The notes: generated from the letters alone by a model not told the origin. A stretch of DNA of 58,812 bases from JBAYHA01 sp041666425 (GCA_041666425.1 JBAYHA010000001.1:1-58812), one strand, 5' to 3'. Counted from the first letter of the stretch, positions 22,695-31,238 are shown. Translations and numbers: made by a program.

Positions 22695-22800
22695 TTGTCA
22701 TGCTGAGCATGTCGAAGCATCTCAAAACAGGATTAACCAGCTTAGATTCTTCCCCTCGGCTTTGCTCGGGGCAGGCTAAGCTCAGAATGACAAGCTGGTG
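22695..22800. repeat. Dispersed palindromic element upstream of the methyltransferase
   Basis: Outer arms TTTTGTCAT / ATGACAAG with internal pairs (CTGAGCATG..., CCCCTCGGC / GCTCGGGG, TAGCTT-type). Same family as 7998-8104 and 26052-26177, with a different interior. Confidence 0.7.
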
Positions 22801-22842
22801 ATCGTCATGATTATGTCATAAATTAGAATAAAAATCAAGATA

Positions 22843-22873
22843 AAAAATCGCCCATTTTATAAGGCGATTTTTT
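22843..22873 (-). terminator. Terminator of the sigma factor/DUF5667 operon
   Basis: AATCGCC (22847-22853) / GGCGATT (22863-22869) with A- and T-runs on either side. Confidence 0.85.
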
Positions 22874-22880
22874 GTAAAAT

Positions 22881-24086
22881 TTAATTATTATCTTCCGCTT
22901 CAATTTGTGTTTTTTCAGTTTCCACTTTATTTTGCTTTTTCAATTTCATTTCTTCAATTTTTGCTTGCTTTTCCTTTTGATTTTCAAGACGTTTTGATTC
23001 TCTTTCTTTTGTGTTTTCTGTTTGTTTTTTTATTCTTTCTTCTACTTTTTGAGTCAATTCCGCCTGATTCTTATATTTTGGTTCGGAAATCACTTTGTTG
23101 TAAAACAATACTTTTACTTGAACTAAAAGTTTTTTGGCTTCGTTAGCGGAATGAATGGATTCGACATATTTCTTTTCGTCAAAGTATCTTTTTGCTTCTG
23201 CGACAAGCAATTTCGCTTCTTCGAACTTGGCACTCATTTCGGACAACAAAGAATGGGTCGAACCGGCTTCTATTTTTTCACTCAAAATTCCTTGAATCGC
23301 CTTTAAATACGCCTCGGTTTTTTCTAAGTGTGCCTTGGCGACGGGAATTGGCATTACAGATATTGGCGCAACGGTATCGGTTGTTTCCGAATAACTCGAA
23401 CTTGTTGTTTGGGCATCAATCATTTTTTGCTCGCTTGCCGCCGTTGAATTCCGCACTGCTTCCTTTTTTTCAGAAATCTCAGATAACTTCCCTGAAATTT
23501 GTGTTTTTAACTCCGGTTTTATCTCTGCTACCTTGGTCAAAATCATTTCATTGGCCTCCAAATATCCGGCCAAACGAGAATAAACATTCAAACTGGCCAC
23601 ATTGTTGCCACGTTCGCTTAATTTTTTGGCCAAGGTTTCGGTTTTAGCAATTTTTGTTTGCAAATTTTTTTCCAAACGGTTGTTGACAAAATTATCCAAT
23701 TTTTTTTCTTCAACCAATTTGGCTTTTTCGGCAATTCTTTTTTCGACCAAATCAGCAACAAATTCCGCTTTCTTTTCTGGATCAATTTTCAAAGCGGTTT
23801 GCAAAGGTTCGTTAATTGAAGTTTTGACAGGATAAAGAACATCCCCCGGATTGGCGTTTTGGGCGGCCAAGCCAACTCCGCCGGACAACGCCACGGCGAG
23901 AGCAATAATTGCTGGAATCATAAATTTGTAGTTAAGATTTAATATATTAATTCTAAATTTTCTTTTTGGTAAAGGATTTTGCATTTGAAAAATCCGCAAA
24001 TTCTTTTGCATCGCAAAAATTTCCTCTTTTGTTAAAGAATACTTACTTTCAACTTTTTTTAATTTTTTGAATTCCGCTCGTAGCAT
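22881..24086 (-). CDS. DUF5667-type membrane protein, putative anti-sigma factor
   Basis: A 401-residue protein. About 50 cytoplasmic residues (MLRAEFKKLKKVESKYSLTK...) precede one transmembrane helix (about 54-75). The DUF5667-like segment with NPGDVLYPVKTSINEPLQ and LKIDPEKKAEFVADLVEKRI comes next, then long charged helices, and finally a Lys/Glu-rich C-terminus. Its start overlaps the ECF sigma gene by 28 nt, so translation is coupled. A cytoplasmic head, one membrane span and an outside sensor next to an ECF sigma factor is the layout of anti-sigma factors, so I infer that it holds the sigma factor in check. The classical ZAS zinc motif is absent. Confidence 0.75.
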   Translation of the reverse strand: MLRAEFKKLKKVESKYSLTKEEIFAMQKNLRIFQMQNPLPKRKFRINILNLNYKFMIPAIIALAVALSGGVGLAAQNANPGDVLYPVKTSINEPLQTALKIDPEKKAEFVADLVEKRIAEKAKLVEEKKLDNFVNNRLEKNLQTKIAKTETLAKKLSERGNNVASLNVYSRLAGYLEANEMILTKVAEIKPELKTQISGKLSEISEKKEAVRNSTAASEQKMIDAQTTSSSYSETTDTVAPISVMPIPVAKAHLEKTEAYLKAIQGILSEKIEAGSTHSLLSEMSAKFEEAKLLVAEAKRYFDEKKYVESIHSANEAKKLLVQVKVLFYNKVISEPKYKNQAELTQKVEERIKKQTENTKERESKRLENQKEKQAKIEEMKLKKQNKVETEKTQIEAEDNN

Positions 24087-24562
24087 AAATCTTTTAACAT
24101 CTTCTTGGATTTTTTTAAACGCAAAGAAACTGCATTGGACGTAATTTGCAAAATCTCAGCGATTTCTTTGACTTTTAATTCTCGCAAATAACGCATCTCC
24201 AAAACTTCACGCTCTGAACTTTTCAATCTGCGCAAAGTTTTTAACAAATTATCATTTTCATTCTTTTGCCAATAAACTTCTTGAACTTCAACTGGTGGAT
24301 CGGCTCCTTTTTCCGCCAAAACATCCAGCGAACTATTTTTCTTCTTGCGACTTTCATCAATCACCAGATTTCTGGCAATCAAATAAATGTAAGCGCGCAA
24401 ATTATCAATTTTTTTTCCTTCGCTGAAAACCTTCCAAACTCGGCAAAAAACTTCTTGCGTTAAATCTTTGGCCAATTCTCGATCAAATACACGAAAATAG
24501 ATAAACCGGAAAATCGGTTCGGCCAATTCAGCAAAAATTTTTTCGAACTGTTGTTCATTCAT
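24059..24562 (-). CDS. ECF-type RNA polymerase sigma factor
   Basis: A 167-residue sigma-70 family factor of the extracytoplasmic function type. Region 2 spans about residues 8-75 (FRFIYFRVFDRELAKDLTQEVFCRVW, then YLIARNLVIDESRKKK). Region 4 spans about 108-160 with LKSSEREVLEMRYLRELKVKEIAEIL and the recognition helix TSNAVSLRLKKSKKML. Regions 1 and 3 are absent, as expected. The start is put at 24562 (MNEQQFEKIF); an in-frame ATG three codons upstream is possible. The gene overlaps the DUF5667 membrane protein, its likely anti-sigma factor. The regulon is unknown. Confidence 0.92.
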   Translation of the reverse strand: MNEQQFEKIFAELAEPIFRFIYFRVFDRELAKDLTQEVFCRVWKVFSEGKKIDNLRAYIYLIARNLVIDESRKKKNSSLDVLAEKGADPPVEVQEVYWQKNENDNLLKTLRRLKSSEREVLEMRYLRELKVKEIAEILQITSNAVSLRLKKSKKMLKDLCYERNSKN

Positions 24563-24664
24563 AACTTTCACAATATATATAACGAATGAGAGTTAAAAAT
24601 CTTTCCGAAGAGAATCGAATAATAAGTCCATTAATAATTTAGCACATTTTGCATAAATTTGAAA

Positions 24665-24697
24665 TAAAAAAGCCCTACCGTTCATGGCGGTAAGACA
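24665..24697 (-). terminator. Terminator of the small 24725-24916 gene
   Basis: TTACCG / CGGTAG stem around CCATGAA followed by GGGCTTTTTTA on the minus strand. Confidence 0.6.
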
Positions 24698-24724
24698 TCA
24701 GCTTGCGCTTTTAAATTGACTTGG

Positions 24725-24916
24725 TCAATTCATATTCATATATTGGTGAGCGTTTCTACGAGCGGATTCTCTTTTTTGGACATATTGCTCTTTTTTAACC
24801 AGTGCTCTCCTGACTTGGAGCAACAACAGATCCTTGTCCTCAAGACTGGTTGCTTCCAGTCCGTCTTCAAGCAATCCCACCAAAGCCTTGATTTTTCCTC
24901 TTTTCAATACCGCCAT
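24725..24916 (-). CDS. Small basic helical protein (63 aa)
   Basis: Unrecognised stand-alone gene. The start at 24916 (MAVLKRGKIKALVGL) is preferred because GGAG lies 7-8 nt upstream and a consensus promoter lies about 70 nt upstream; a longer frame from 24994 would run into the promoter. The product is helical, strongly basic at the C-terminus (KKEQYVQKRESARRNAH), and has no export signal. A nucleic-acid or ribosome-associated small protein would fit the composition, but nothing specific identifies it. Confidence 0.62.
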   Translation of the reverse strand: MAVLKRGKIKALVGLLEDGLEATSLEDKDLLLLQVRRALVKKEQYVQKRESARRNAHQYMNMN

Positions 24917-24990
24917 TTTTCTTTCTCCACAAAGGTTGAAAGGAATAGCACTACTACACAAAACAAAACACCAAAAGAACAGTAAAATCA

Positions 24991-25019
24991 TCATATGTAA
25001 AAATCATACTTTTGTCAAT
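24991..25019 (-). promoter_or_regulatory. Promoter of the 24725-24916 gene
   Basis: TTGACA (25014-25019) and TATGAT (24991-24996) on the minus strand, spacer 17 nt. Confidence 0.8.
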
Positions 25020-25078
25020 GTCTTTTTGCCGTGGAAATTTATCAGAAAAATTCAACAACTTGTTTTTCCAACTACAAA

Positions 25079-26929
25079 ATGGTAAAATTAAAGCAAATTA
25101 TGGACAATCTCTGGCAAAAAATAAAAAAACAACCCTACTTATTCTCGCTAATCGGACTGATTATTATTTTTACGCCCATATATTTTTATTTGCCGACGCA
25201 ATTCAATGATCAATTTTACTCACCTGATGAAACGGCCAATTTTTATTTTGCCAAAAGTTTTGCGGACAAAAATCAGTTAAAAATTTACGAGCCGTTAAAC
25301 GAATTCGGCGCCAATATTGTCTTTCCTCGCTCCATCAATGTTACGCCAAAACACGAATTAGTAAGTGGCAGTTTTCTCGGATTACCGATAATTTACGGAC
25401 TACTTGCAAAAATATTTTCAACCGGCACAATAGTTTATTTCACGCCAATTTTATCTTTATTTTCAATTTTATTTTTATTTTTTGGTTTAAAAAACATAGC
25501 TGAAGAAAAAATCGCCTTTTGGTCGAGCGCCTTGGCGCTCGTGTTGCCGAACTTTATTTATTCGGCCAACAAAGGTTTGTTACCGCAAAATTTATTGATT
25601 TTTTTCAGTCTTAGTTGTTTCTATTTGTTGACTTTGGCAAAAATCAAAAGAAACGATTTTTTACTAATTCCGTCCGCTCTCTTTTTATCTTTAGCTTTAT
25701 TTGTCAGAACATCGGAAATTTTCTTTCTCGGATTTTTACTTTTGGCATTTTGGTTTATTTATGAAAGAAAAACAAAATTTTTAATTTACTTTGGAATACC
25801 CTTGCTCCTTGGTTTGTTCGGAATTTTATCAATCAACAAATTGGTTTACGGTTCCTATTTTTCGTTGGGTTATCAAGCGCTGGAAAACACCGCGCCTATT
25901 GCAAAAAATACTTTTTCTAAAATATTGGGATTTTTATTGCCATTCGGGCACAACTTATCCACCGTTTTTGTGCATATCCGCGAATATCTGTGGAAAATTC
26001 TATTTCCGATTTTCATTCCGGCGATTTTGGGATTATTGATGATTTTAAATTTGTCATCTCGACCAAAGTGGAGAGATCTGCTTTATTTTTGTTCAAAACA
26101 GATTTCTCCACTCGCTATGCTCGGCCGTGCCTCCGCCGAAGCGTTGCTCGGCTACACGCAGGCAGGTCGAAATGACAAAGAAAAAAATGCCGCTCAAAAT
26201 GACAACAAGAAAGTTGCTTGTCGAAATGACAAAAAGGACAACATTCAAAATGACAACAAAAAAGCTGCTGATCAAAATTACAATATTTTTTTCGCCGGTC
26301 TAATTATTTTTTTCACCATTATTTATGAACTGATTTTTTATGGCGCTTTTTCACCATGGGGACTTTCCGGATTGCCAAAAGATTTGCAAAGTTCAATCGG
26401 CTCACCGCATTTGCGCTATTTTTTGCCAATGTTGTTTTTGTTAATTCCTTTTTGGGTAATTTTTTTCACAAAACTCATTAAAACAATAAAACAAAAATGG
26501 CAAAAACCATTTATCATTTTTTCAATTTTCTTTTTTTTAATTTTCTCGTTAAACATGGTTTTTGATCAAACAGGCGAAGGACTTTTGAAAATAAAAAATG
26601 ACTTAACTGAATTTTCAACACGGCTGGAAACAATCAACAACGTTGTACCAAAAAATTCATTACTTATCGTTCCCGAATGGGCTGACCGCATATTTTTTCC
26701 GACTTACCAAGTCATCCAATCAATCAATGATCCAAAAATTCACGCCAAAGATCCAATAACTTTTTTGCCAAAAATTTTACAAAATACCAAAATTTTTTAT
26801 TACTCTTCCGAAGGATTCAAAGACATTGAAACATTGACCAAAAAATTAAACGAGCAAAATATTGATTTAAAATTCCTGCAAACTATATTTAAAGACGAAA
26901 ATCTTTATGTCCTTGAGCCGAGTAAATAA
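25079..26929 (+). CDS. GT39/ArnT-like membrane glycosyltransferase with in-frame repeat insert
   Basis: A 616-residue polytopic protein with a dozen or so hydrophobic helices. The first periplasmic loop contains the acidic motif SPDETANFYFAKSFAD, as in dolichyl-phosphate-mannose/ArnT-type (GT-C) transferases, which move sugars from polyprenyl-phosphate carriers to lipids or proteins. A hydrophilic stretch of about 75 residues (encoded by roughly 26052-26280) is built from a palindromic DNA repeat and short QNDNKK-like units; it interrupts the helices in a loop. The start at 25079 (MVKLKQIM) is chosen over 25031. It overlaps the next gene by 23 nt, so the three genes to 27661 form an operon. 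Confidence 0.78.
   Translation: MVKLKQIMDNLWQKIKKQPYLFSLIGLIIIFTPIYFYLPTQFNDQFYSPDETANFYFAKSFADKNQLKIYEPLNEFGANIVFPRSINVTPKHELVSGSFLGLPIIYGLLAKIFSTGTIVYFTPILSLFSILFLFFGLKNIAEEKIAFWSSALALVLPNFIYSANKGLLPQNLLIFFSLSCFYLLTLAKIKRNDFLLIPSALFLSLALFVRTSEIFFLGFLLLAFWFIYERKTKFLIYFGIPLLLGLFGILSINKLVYGSYFSLGYQALENTAPIAKNTFSKILGFLLPFGHNLSTVFVHIREYLWKILFPIFIPAILGLLMILNLSSRPKWRDLLYFCSKQISPLAMLGRASAEALLGYTQAGRNDKEKNAAQNDNKKVACRNDKKDNIQNDNKKAADQNYNIFFAGLIIFFTIIYELIFYGAFSPWGLSGLPKDLQSSIGSPHLRYFLPMLFLLIPFWVIFFTKLIKTIKQKWQKPFIIFSIFFFLIFSLNMVFDQTGEGLLKIKNDLTEFSTRLETINNVVPKNSLLIVPEWADRIFFPTYQVIQSINDPKIHAKDPITFLPKILQNTKIFYYSSEGFKDIETLTKKLNEQNIDLKFLQTIFKDENLYVLEPSK
26052..26177. repeat. Palindromic element inserted in frame in a membrane glycosyltransferase gene
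   Basis: Outer arms TGTCATCTCGACC / GGTCGAAATGACA (12 of 13 pairs) and inner arms AGTGGAGAGATCTG / CAGATTTCTCCACT frame the insert. Further AATGACAA units continue to about 26280. The reading frame stays open throughout. Confidence 0.8.
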
Positions 26930-27473
26930 AATTTCTTTTTTAATTTCCTCTTTGCTGAGTTTGCTTTTACTCGGGTATCTTTTTTTTATGAACTTTTCAC
27001 CGCTCGGTAAATTAACCATTATTTATAATTTTGAAAAATCACCATTTACCAAAGGCCTATGGCCGGCAACCAGAGTAAAAGAAATTTCTTGCGCAAAAAA
27101 TTGTGAGCAAGAAATAACCGGACAACCGGTCTATTTGGACATTTTGTCTCCGCAAAGATTTGAATCGGCCGTTTGCGAAGTCAATTATCAAGGCGAACAA
27201 CCGGAAAATTTTCGTTTGAGTTTGCGTGAAAACAACAAAGATTGGGGCTACCAAACGCCAACACCAAAAATAATTTCTCAAAATGACAAAAACGCTATTT
27301 TGCAAACAACTTTTAATTTGAGCAAAGCCAATTATGAACAAGGAAATTTGCGATTATCTTTTTCTCACAAAAAATTCGCCGAAATAAAATCTTATACGCT
27401 TGAATATATCAAATGCGATCTGGCAAAAAAGACACCGCTAAAAACATTTTTAAAAAAACTATGGAAAAAATAA
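26907..27473 (+). CDS. Membrane-anchored extracytoplasmic protein (188 aa)
   Basis: Unrecognised protein with an N-terminal membrane helix or signal anchor (residues 8-28) and an extracytoplasmic domain of about 150 residues, mostly strand-forming, with three to four cysteines (CAKNCEQE, CEVNYQGE, YIKCDLA) that may form disulfides. It ends in a basic tail (KTFLKKLWKK). It overlaps the GT39-like gene by 23 nt and the next small gene by 13 nt, so it probably assists that glycosyltransferase. An alternative start could lie a few codons downstream at MNFSPLGK, but that would lose the anchor. Confidence 0.7.
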   Translation: MSLSRVNKISFLISSLLSLLLLGYLFFMNFSPLGKLTIIYNFEKSPFTKGLWPATRVKEISCAKNCEQEITGQPVYLDILSPQRFESAVCEVNYQGEQPENFRLSLRENNKDWGYQTPTPKIISQNDKNAILQTTFNLSKANYEQGNLRLSFSHKKFAEIKSYTLEYIKCDLAKKTPLKTFLKKLWKK

Positions 27474-27661
27474 AAAAAACCATTTTTGCCATTGTCCAGC
27501 CGATCATCGGACTGAGTTTTATCTTAACCATGATTTTGTTTTTATTGGAAATCTGGCGCCCCGGCTTTGTTTCTCTTTATTTTTCGGTCGAAATAGTTTA
27601 TCTGATATTTTTGTTTTCCGGATTCGGCTTTATTTTTAATGATTGTTTTTCACCAACGTAA
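27461..27661 (+). CDS. Small two-helix membrane protein (66 aa)
   Basis: It begins MEKIKKTIFAIVQPIIG and contains two hydrophobic helices (about 8-28 and 36-56) with almost no soluble part. The ATG at 27461 overlaps the end of the preceding gene by 13 nt, the tight coupling expected for an operon partner; the longer frame from 27413 would overlap it by 61 nt. I recognise no family. A strong terminator follows. Confidence 0.68.
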   Translation: MEKIKKTIFAIVQPIIGLSFILTMILFLLEIWRPGFVSLYFSVEIVYLIFLFSGFGFIFNDCFSPT

Positions 27662-27666
27662 AAAAC

Positions 27667-27700
27667 AAAAATCCCCGAACACACGCTCGGGGATTTTTTT
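27667..27700 (+). terminator. Terminator of the glycosyltransferase operon
   Basis: AAATCCCCGA / TCGGGGATTT stem with an 8-nt loop and a run of seven T. Confidence 0.9.
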
Positions 27701-27757
27701 AAAAGCAACTACTTCTTGTTATAAAACAATCATGAATGAGAACACTTTTGTTGAGAA

Positions 27758-28282
27758 TTATCCTTCCCGACTTTCACCCAAATTTTTGTTCAAAACTCTT
27801 ATAAATTTCTGAGCGGTAAGATTTGGCGCCTTGTTTGGATTGGTAAAAACAGAACCAAACATAGTTGGCGCAGCCGCCCAGTCTTTGTGTTCTTCCTTTG
27901 GCCCCAAATTTTCACCTATCTGAACAAAAGAATTAAACATCGCGCAAATATTTTTGTAAAAGGCAAGCTCCACTATCGGGAACATTATTTTGTACTTTGC
28001 GTCTTTGTTAATATTACCACCACTCAAAAAACAGCCAACTTCTTGCGCCGAGATATCGGCCTCGAACTTTTGGCACCTTACAATATAATAATCACCCTCT
28101 TTCCGAATCTCTCCATCAACATTAAACAAAATATCAGCATAACCAAAATCAGCCCCATCAACTTGGCATGTAAAAAATTTTGAGGCTTCAACCTTTTTTA
28201 ATTTTTCATACAATTTTCCTTCAGCCTCATAGTCGTCGTTCTTTGGGCGAGACTCCGTTGTCCCCGGTTGTTTTTCATTCAT
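27758..28282 (-). CDS. Hypothetical soluble protein (174 aa)
   Basis: I do not recognise the family. The start at 28282 (MNEKQPGTTESR) is chosen because the longer frame would add a hydrophobic N-terminus that overlaps the helicase gene. The first 20 residues look disordered. The rest is a mixed fold with three or four cysteines (FFTCQVDG, YIVRCQKFEAD, EVGCFLSGG) and no export signal. It lies 65 nt downstream of the Pif1-like helicase in the same direction and could share its transcript. Confidence 0.65.
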   Translation of the reverse strand: MNEKQPGTTESRPKNDDYEAEGKLYEKLKKVEASKFFTCQVDGADFGYADILFNVDGEIRKEGDYYIVRCQKFEADISAQEVGCFLSGGNINKDAKYKIMFPIVELAFYKNICAMFNSFVQIGENLGPKEEHKDWAAAPTMFGSVFTNPNKAPNLTAQKFIRVLNKNLGESREG

Positions 28283-28347
28283 AACTTTTATTATTAATTT
28301 TGTAATACCTATTTCTATTATAACACTTCTAACAAATAAACGAAAAA

Positions 28348-29715
28348 TCATCTCTCCCTTTTGAAATATTCAACGATTTTGTCATCCATAATAATATGTC
28401 TTTTTTCTATTTTTCTTTTTAATATAATCCCCGACAAACAAGTCGCCCGACTCAACGCCACATACATTTGACCATGCGCAAAAGTTCCGGCACCAACATC
28501 AATCACCAAATTTTCAAAAGTTTTGCCTTGACTTTTGTGAATGGTAATCGCCCAAGCCAACTTTAACGGATATTGAACAAAAGAGCCAACCGATTTGCTC
28601 TCGATCCAACCATTGCTCGAGTCAAAATAATATTCATACAAATCCCAAGTGTTGGGCAAAACGGAAACAAAATCACCGGAATTCAATTCCACCACAATTT
28701 CTTCCATCATTTGTCCGGTTTCAAATTCACGCAAAATCACTTCCGCCACTCGACCGATACTACCATTATAATAAGCGCCTTCCGGATCATTGCGCAAAAG
28801 CATTACTTGGGCGCCGATTTTTAATTTCAAATTCAATTCAGTCGGCAAATGACGTTCGGTAAACTTGCCACTGACTTGACCGGTAAAAAACAGTTCATCG
28901 TTTTCGAGTTTGTTCAATCGATTAAAATTAATACTGTCCGCCAACGCATTAGTGGAAGTCAAATAAATCGCCAAATCATTCTTGTTCGGAAAATAGTTCG
29001 GCTCATGCCGACTGTTCAAAATTTGCAAATCTTGATCCGTCAAATTATTTTCGCGAACCTTGTTCAAAATATCAATAAACTTGTCATCTTTTTGGCGATA
29101 AATTTTTTCAAGTTCAAAAATTTTTATTTGAAAAGATGATTTCAAAAATCCTTGACTGGCAAAAACTCTCGCGGAAAAAAAATACGGACTATCATACTGT
29201 GAATGAAAAATTTTTCTATCCGCGCTTTGTACCACCGGTGGTAATTGATAAAGATCACCAAAAAAAATCATTTGCGCTCCGCCAAAAGGCAAATTAGCAT
29301 TTGCACCGTTAACGCGCATAAATTTATCAACACAATCAAGCAAATCGGCACGCACCATGGAAATTTCATCGATCACAATGGTTTCTATTTTTTCGTAAAT
29401 GGATCTGTTTTTCTTTTTTGATCCGCCGACTTTGTGAATTTTTTCGGGCGTTATATTGGGATGAAAACCAAAAAATGAATGAATTGTTTGACCGCGAACA
29501 TTAACGGCCGCCACTCCGGTCGGCGCCAAGACCACCAAGTTTTTGGCAGTATGAGTACGAAAATATTCAAGCAAAGTTGATTTGCCGGTTCCGGCTCGAC
29601 CGGTAACAAAAACATTTTCGCGAGTATTGTTGAGCAAATCAAAAATCTTTTGGAATTCCTCGGTGATTTCAATATTGCTCCAATCTTTGACTCGTTGTTT
29701 GGCGCGAAACTTCAT
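28348..29715 (-). CDS. Pif1-like superfamily 1 DNA helicase
   Basis: A 455-residue helicase of the Pif1/RecD-like SF1B group, which unwinds DNA 5' to 3' and in other organisms handles G-quadruplexes and R-loops. Walker A is VFVTGRAGTGKSTLL (about 35-49), motif Ia VLAPTGVAAVNVRGQTIHSFF (in part), motif II IVIDEISMV (about 112-120), motif III FFGDLYQLPPV and motif VI AWAITIHKSQGKTF plus MYVALSRA near the C-terminus. The length is normal for short bacterial Pif1 proteins. The start at 29715 is the first ATG. It is first in its transcription unit. Confidence 0.92.
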   Translation of the reverse strand: MKFRAKQRVKDWSNIEITEEFQKIFDLLNNTRENVFVTGRAGTGKSTLLEYFRTHTAKNLVVLAPTGVAAVNVRGQTIHSFFGFHPNITPEKIHKVGGSKKKNRSIYEKIETIVIDEISMVRADLLDCVDKFMRVNGANANLPFGGAQMIFFGDLYQLPPVVQSADRKIFHSQYDSPYFFSARVFASQGFLKSSFQIKIFELEKIYRQKDDKFIDILNKVRENNLTDQDLQILNSRHEPNYFPNKNDLAIYLTSTNALADSINFNRLNKLENDELFFTGQVSGKFTERHLPTELNLKLKIGAQVMLLRNDPEGAYYNGSIGRVAEVILREFETGQMMEEIVVELNSGDFVSVLPNTWDLYEYYFDSSNGWIESKSVGSFVQYPLKLAWAITIHKSQGKTFENLVIDVGAGTFAHGQMYVALSRATCLSGIILKRKIEKRHIIMDDKIVEYFKRER

Positions 29716-29804
29716 AATTTGTTCATTTTACTATTTTTTCATCGGTTAGTAAAATTTTACGGTGCGTAAATTAAAAACGACGAACTTCGCCGTTTTTTAT
29801 TATA

Positions 29805-30335
29805 TTATTTATTTATTTGTTTAACGATTTTTGTTATATGTGATAAAACCTTATTATCTTTTTTTACATCCACATCATCCATATCACCAAAAGCGAAATA
29901 TCGCGGTTCGCCCCAAAAAACATATTTGGCAAAACACCAAGTGGAATTTTTTAAATCTTTCAGCACATTCGGAGTCGATTGACCACCAGTCATGATTAAA
30001 ATCAATTTTTTGGTTTTTAATTTTTTGTATTTATAAAAAGTATGACAGCGATCAATAAAATTTTTCATAATACCACTGACATTGCCAAAATAATCCGGCG
30101 TTCCAATAACCACCGTATCCGCCCAAATTAATTTTTTGTAAATTTCTGTCATGTCGTCCTTGATTACGCAACCAAATTTTTTTTGGCAAGCCGAACAACC
30201 GAGACAAGTTTTGATATTCTTGGTACTTAATTTGATAAACTCTTTTTGTCCGCTAACATTTTTTAAAATTTCTCCAAGAATAAAATCCGTATTCTGTTTC
30301 CTTGGGCTGGCGGAAATGATTAAGGTTTTTGGCAT
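29805..30335 (-). CDS. Flavodoxin-fold iron-sulfur flavoprotein / NADPH-dependent FMN reductase
   Basis: A 176-residue flavoprotein. The FMN phosphate loop is near the N-terminus (LIISASPRKQNTDF), TPDYFGNVSGIMKNFIDR is the conserved aromatic and dimer region, and the phrase TCLGCSACQKKFGC (about 44-57) gives the compact cysteine motif seen in iron-sulfur flavoproteins of this family. It probably moves electrons between NAD(P)H or ferredoxin and small acceptors; the substrate is unknown. The start at 30335 (MPKTLII) is chosen over an ATG two codons upstream. TATAAAGTT repeats fill the upstream spacer. Confidence 0.83.
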   Translation of the reverse strand: MPKTLIISASPRKQNTDFILGEILKNVSGQKEFIKLSTKNIKTCLGCSACQKKFGCVIKDDMTEIYKKLIWADTVVIGTPDYFGNVSGIMKNFIDRCHTFYKYKKLKTKKLILIMTGGQSTPNVLKDLKNSTWCFAKYVFWGEPRYFAFGDMDDVDVKKDNKVLSHITKIVKQINK

Positions 30336-30341
30336 ATACAT

Positions 30342-30440
30342 TAGTTCATAAAGTTAGAAAGTTCATAAAGTTTGTAAAGTTCATAAAGCCTGCCAGACGA
30401 AGCTTCAGCGAAGGCTGGTTCATAAAGTTTCTAAAATATT
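30342..30440. repeat. TATAAAGTT repeats with embedded palindrome
   Basis: Several CATAAAGTT and GTTTGTAAAGTT units surround a GC-rich insert GCCTGCCAG...GAAGCTTC...GGCTGG. It resembles the palindrome beside tRNA-Thr. Confidence 0.65.
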
Positions 30441-30442
30441 AT

Positions 30443-30553
30443 GCTACGAATCTGCGAATCCCTGCAAAATTACAAATGCTTCGAAATTTAATAAATTTAT
30501 TGCATTTATTTTTGTAGTATTCGAAGTTTTGTAGGTTTTAGTAGATTCGTAGC
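30443..30553. repeat. Imperfect long inverted repeat
   Basis: GCTACGAATCT (30443-30453) pairs with AGATTCGTAGC (30543-30553), and inside TTCGAA-centred segments pair again. The 111-bp element holds no gene and resembles a miniature inverted-repeat element. Confidence 0.6.
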
Positions 30554-30710
30554 TTTGCTCCGTTGATCTGTTGACAAAATAAAAACTCAATAACAATACA
30601 ATTATAGCATTTTCTCGCTTCTTGCTCAAACAAAATGTCTTTAAAATAACTATCATTTTTCGAAAAAACACAAAAAAACAATAAATTTACTCAAAAGAAC
30701 ACCAAAACGA

Positions 30711-30739
30711 TTGACAAAGACAAAAATGTATGCTATAAT
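30711..30739 (+). promoter_or_regulatory. Perfect consensus promoter of the 30807 gene
   Basis: TTGACA (30711-30716), 17-nt spacer, TATAAT (30734-30739). Both hexamers match the sigma70 consensus exactly. Confidence 0.9.
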
Positions 30740-30770
30740 ATAGTGTTCTTTAAATGTTAGCAAACCCGTG

Positions 30771-30801
30771 ATCCCGAGGGCTACAATTTCGGGGATGGAG
30801 G
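30771..30801 (+). promoter_or_regulatory. Leader hairpin and strong ribosome site of the 30807 gene
   Basis: ATCCCGA (30771-30777) can pair with TCGGGGAT (30789-30796), one bulged G. GGAGG (30797-30801) follows at once and lies 5 nt before ATG, so the stem borders the ribosome site. Confidence 0.5.
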
Positions 30802-30806
30802 AATAA

Positions 30807-31238
30807 ATGAAGAAATATCAAATCGCAACGGATTGTGGCCACACCGGCCACGCAGTAGCAACTCTTCACGCCGAGATCACTCTCGGATTGAAGAAGGGGT
30901 ACGGTGGGTTTCTTCAGGAAAAGACCGCCGTTCTGGACTGCCTCACTGCGTTGTATTGCCGTGAAGCGGAAGCTGGACGGCTGTTCATTCCGATGGTGGT
31001 GACCGATTCGGTCATCACCTATGCCTATCGCGTCGCCGACGGGAAATGGCACGGCGAGCATGAGCCCGCGCTCGTGCTATCCTCGGACAAATCGCCGCTT
31101 TACGCGGCGCATATTTCCGAAGAAAAGTGGCAGCTCCTCGTCGAGGAAACCGCTCACCATCTCGGTGAGCAGTTCGAACAGTTCCGCGTGTATGTCACAT
31201 ACTCGCGGGTTGAGGTTAAGATCTTTCAGAAGATCTAA
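30807..31238 (+). CDS. Hypothetical protein, GC-rich stand-alone gene (143 aa)
   Basis: Unrecognised soluble protein (MKKYQIATDCGHTGHAV...). It has several histidines (HTGHAVATLHAEI, ETAHHLGEQ) but no known metal or catalytic motif, and no export signal. The gene is strikingly GC-rich for this window (34 of 60 bases in 30841-30900, against 12 of 60 in 26461-26520), which points to recent acquisition or strong expression constraints. It is a complete cassette: perfect promoter, leader hairpin, GGAGG, and one of the strongest terminators here. It could be a highly expressed orphan protein. Confidence 0.78.
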   Translation: MKKYQIATDCGHTGHAVATLHAEITLGLKKGYGGFLQEKTAVLDCLTALYCREAEAGRLFIPMVVTDSVITYAYRVADGKWHGEHEPALVLSSDKSPLYAAHISEEKWQLLVEETAHHLGEQFEQFRVYVTYSRVEVKIFQKI

